This document shows, in pieces, positions 42,457 to 44,276 of a DNA stretch of 44,276 bases. The notes under the pieces were generated by a model, which saw nothing but the letters and a program-made list of their open reading frames with translations, was not told the origin of the DNA and did no database searches. The position numbers and the translations under genes were made by a program. The stretch's first letter is position 1, and every line of letters begins with the position of its first letter. Source of the DNA: CAYLJO01 sp964383905 (GTDB lineage Bacteria; Acidobacteriota; Blastocatellia; Pyrinomonadales; Pyrinomonadaceae); NCBI GenBank assembly GCA_964383905.1, contig CAYLJO010000020.1:1-44276 (forward strand), written 5' to 3'.

Positions 42457-42657
42457 ACAAGGTGAATAAAGGAGACCATTTATCTCATTCTTTGTAAGTC
42501 TGTCTTTGGCTCACGGGGCGGCGGCGTAAAGAGGCGCTAAGGCTGATCGGTGGTACGGGCGGGCAAGGCTGGGCGCAAGAAGGGTGCCCGCGCAATCAGA
42601 GGCGCTGGACTTAACCTGTTAAGGTGGCCGTGTGCTGACCCTTATCAAGAGAGTTTA

Positions 42658-43107
42658 ATGCGATCCGTAGTGCAGCGCGTCACGCGCGCCTCTGTCATAG
42701 TGGAAGGCGAGATTATCGGCAAGATCGGCGGAGGTCTCGTCGTGCTGCTGGGTATTGCGGGCAATGACACAGAGAAGGATGCGGATTACCTGATCGAAAA
42801 GATCCTCGCCTTACGCATCTTTGGTGACGCTGAGGGGCGGATGAACTTGTCGGTCATGGATACGGGCGGATCCTTGCTGATCGTTTCGCAGTTTACGCTG
42901 TGCGGTGATGCGCGCCGTGGCCGCCGGCCTTCGTGGAGCGATGCCGCGCCGCCGGATATTGCCGAGCCTCTTTATCATTATTTCGTTGCGTCGGCGCGCA
43001 AAAGTGTAGATCACGTGGTGACGGGCAGCTTTCGTCGGATGATGCAGGTGGAACTGGTCAACGATGGCCCGGTGACAATACTACTGGACAGCCATAAGTT
43101 ATTTTGA
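42658..43107 (+). CDS. dtd: D-aminoacyl-tRNA deacylase
   Basis: A 149-residue DTD that removes D-amino acids (and glycine from tRNA(Ala)) from tRNA. MRSVVQRVTRASVIVEG is the classic N-terminus; the active-site motif is SQFTLCGDARRGRRP, and the cross-subunit Gly-cisPro motif lies in NDGPVTILLDS. Length is standard. The ATG at 42658 has AAGAGAG nearby; the longer GTG reading back to 42550 is in unconserved sequence. The 201-base gap before it shows no other feature I can support. Confidence 0.95.
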   Translation: MRSVVQRVTRASVIVEGEIIGKIGGGLVVLLGIAGNDTEKDADYLIEKILALRIFGDAEGRMNLSVMDTGGSLLIVSQFTLCGDARRGRRPSWSDAAPPDIAEPLYHYFVASARKSVDHVVTGSFRRMMQVELVNDGPVTILLDSHKLF

Positions 43108-43206
43108 GTGGAACGCGTGAAAGGTGTTGAGCGATCTACCCTCGTCCCCGATGTTGTGTTCAGTGGACTATCAATAAAAGATCGATGCGGTGGAGGCAAA
43201 ATTCCG

Positions 43207-43953
43207 GTGAACCGGCGGCATAAGCGCTTAATGGGTACACAATCTGTTTTCAAGACATGGTTTATATTGAGCTTGTGCGTAGCACTTGCGCTCTTTTCGG
43301 CGGCCTGTGGTGGTAACAAAACAGTGTCGAAGGACGTGGATGGCGACGAGGATGATGCGGCATTGAACGCGAACGTGAAGAAGGGGGTAAAGCCGCAGGC
43401 TGATTCGGAGGCGGCGGTGATCGATACGGACTACGGGAGAATCGTCATCGAACTTTACCCGAACATCGCGCCGCAAATGGTCGAGCGTTTCAGGAGGCTG
43501 ACCAACGAAGGCTTTTATACGGGGACGACCTTTCACCGAATCAACCCACAACTCGGCATCATCCAGGGAGGCGACCCGCTCTCGAAAGGCGACGATCCGG
43601 CCAGGGTCGGGACAGGGGATTCGCCTTACCCGAATGTGCCCGCAGAATTCAGCGACCTTCCGTTTGAGCGTGGTACGGTTGGGGCGGCGAGAAAAGGGGC
43701 GAGTCCGTCTTTCGGGGGGCAAGCGGGCCTCACAGAGGCGCAGGCCCGCGATACGGCGAACTGCCAGTTCTTCATCACACTCAAGCGCGTGCCTGATTTT
43801 GATAGACGCTATACGGTCTTCGGCCGCGTGATCGAAGGGCTCAACAACGCGGACATCATTGGTGGAGCGCCCGTGGCGCCTGACACGGAGCGTCCTGCCG
43901 ACAAAATCATCATCAGGAGCATCACACTTCAGCCCCGCTCAAATTTTAACTAA
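43207..43953 (+). CDS. Cyclophilin-type peptidyl-prolyl isomerase, lipoprotein
   Basis: About 248 residues. The chosen GTG (43207) lies ten bases after GGAGG (43192-43196) and opens a lipoprotein signal: basic NRRHKR, hydrophobic TWFILSLCVALAL, and lipobox LFSAAC. An ATG eight codons on is also possible. After an acidic linker, the cyclophilin domain has DTDYGRIVIELYPNIAPQMVE, GFYTGTTFHRINPQLGIIQGGDP, NVPAEFSDLPFERGTVGAAR, QFFITLKRVPDFDRRYTVFGRVIEG. The catalytic Arg is in FHRI. It should fold proteins at the periplasmic side of a membrane. The gene closes the colinear plus-strand block. Confidence 0.9.
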   Translation: MNRRHKRLMGTQSVFKTWFILSLCVALALFSAACGGNKTVSKDVDGDEDDAALNANVKKGVKPQADSEAAVIDTDYGRIVIELYPNIAPQMVERFRRLTNEGFYTGTTFHRINPQLGIIQGGDPLSKGDDPARVGTGDSPYPNVPAEFSDLPFERGTVGAARKGASPSFGGQAGLTEAQARDTANCQFFITLKRVPDFDRRYTVFGRVIEGLNNADIIGGAPVAPDTERPADKIIIRSITLQPRSNFN

Positions 43954-44276
43954 ACCTCGGAGAAGTTCCCTTTGATTGATCAAGGGGACCAATCCGCACC
44001 TGATGAATTGAGCCCAAGAAAATGGCTGAGCAGACGATCACACACCCGAAATCCTTCAAGTACCGCATCTATCCGAATCGCGTGCAGATGACGCGCCTGA
44101 ATGAGACGCTTGCACTTTGCTGCGAGCTTTACAACGCAGGGTTGCAGGAGCGCAGGGACGCTTACCGCCTTGAGCATCAATCTATCGGCTATCTGGATCA
44201 GCAGAACCAGCTTCCTGAGACTAAAAAGATTCGCCCGGAACTCAATCGGATCCACAGCCAGGTCTTGCAGGGCGTC
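43954..44276 (+). mobile_element. Left end of an IS200/IS605-group (tnpB-carrying) element, cut by window
   Basis: Immediately after the cyclophilin stop there is a hairpin (43967-43988: TCCCTTTGAT, two-base loop, ATCAAGGGGA, one wobble) and then a tnpB start. Subterminal hairpins at the ends are typical of IS200/IS605 elements. Two overlapping TTGAT copies (43972, 43976) are there; TTGAT is the insertion target of some family members. The exact end cannot be fixed without the right side. No tnpA is in view. Confidence 0.6.
44022..44276 (+). CDS. tnpB: TnpB/OrfB-family RNA-guided endonuclease, 3' end cut by window
   Basis: The first 85 residues of a TnpB-type protein; there is no stop before the window ends. 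SFKYRIYPNRVQMTRLNETLALCCELYNAGLQERRDAY is the conserved N-terminal helix-turn-helix region (FkYRiyPt..Q...l......r.lyN..L..r). The catalytic RuvC part (DED) and the zinc ribbon lie beyond the window, so intactness is unknown. TnpB proteins are RNA-guided nucleases whose guide RNA overlaps the element's right end. The ATG at 44022 is the family-like start; no ribosome site is strong. Confidence 0.8.
   Translation, partial: MAEQTITHPKSFKYRIYPNRVQMTRLNETLALCCELYNAGLQERRDAYRLEHQSIGYLDQQNQLPETKKIRPELNRIHSQVLQGV

Noticed and set aside
43980..44255. Minus-strand ORF of 91 codons at the right edge
   Set aside because: Antisense to the recognisable TnpB N-terminus.
1..44276. CRISPR array, tRNA or rRNA genes, prophage
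   Set aside because: No regular repeat-spacer unit, cloverleaf-type sequence, rRNA stretch or phage structural gene was recognised on either strand by reading; a tRNAscan or CRISPR search was not run.

Overview
The window looks like a chromosomal segment of a Gram-negative bacterium, most plausibly Acidobacteriota, class Blastocatellia. This is inferred from gene content and style, not from a marker gene. LPS and lipid A genes (waaF, gmhB, lpxD) and a TonB receptor show an outer membrane. GatB indicates indirect aminoacyl-tRNA amidation. The TonB receptor carries an N-terminal carboxypeptidase-regulatory-like domain, common in Acidobacteriota. The DNA is GC-rich by eye, GTG and TTG starts are frequent, and genes often overlap by 4 bases. 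There is no rRNA, tRNA or CRISPR array. Almost all of it is core genome; the only clear mobile DNA is the start of a tnpB-type element at the right edge.

Layout. 1-3154 (minus): a tightly overlapping operon of K+ channel, SDR epimerase, waaF and gmhB (cut by the window). 3326-6127: a bifunctional PBP1b-type penicillin-binding protein. 6179-7845 (minus): cysteine desulfurase and an IscU-like scaffold. 8132-10046: a secreted glycine-repeat protein and a SAM hydroxide adenosyltransferase. 10303-11451: citrate synthase, convergent with a CPBP membrane protease. 12641-16265: an NtrY/NtrX-type two-component system. 16424-19746: radical SAM protein, MGDG-synthase-like glycosyltransferase and SDR. 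19778-26495 (minus): a probable operon coaBC, Fe-S uracil-DNA glycosylase, a divergent UDG paralogue, priA and lpxD. 26736-30090: two unknown proteins, a Tat-exported aspartylglucosaminidase-type hydrolase and a FecR-like secreted protein. 30240-32576: UDP-glucose dehydrogenase and a UDP-sugar 4-epimerase. 32639-33685 (minus): mtnA. 33814-39747: a vitamin B12 uptake region with two cobalamin riboswitches, one before btuF-btuC-btuD and one before the TonB receptor. 40201-43953: gatB, an SDR, dtd and a lipoprotein cyclophilin. 44022-end: tnpB (partial).

The genes fall into a few functional sets. One is envelope building (LPS core, lipid A acylation, peptidoglycan, nucleotide sugars, a possible glycolipid). 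Others are cofactor supply (Fe-S, CoA, B12), DNA repair and restart (UDGs, PriA), and translation quality (GatB, Dtd). The points most worth a second look are the Fe-S-less UDG paralogue, the inverted heptamer repeats that recur between genes, an eight-codon minicistron between the first B12 riboswitch and btuF, the uncharacterised radical SAM cluster, and key-residue losses in the IscU-like protein and the first epimerase.
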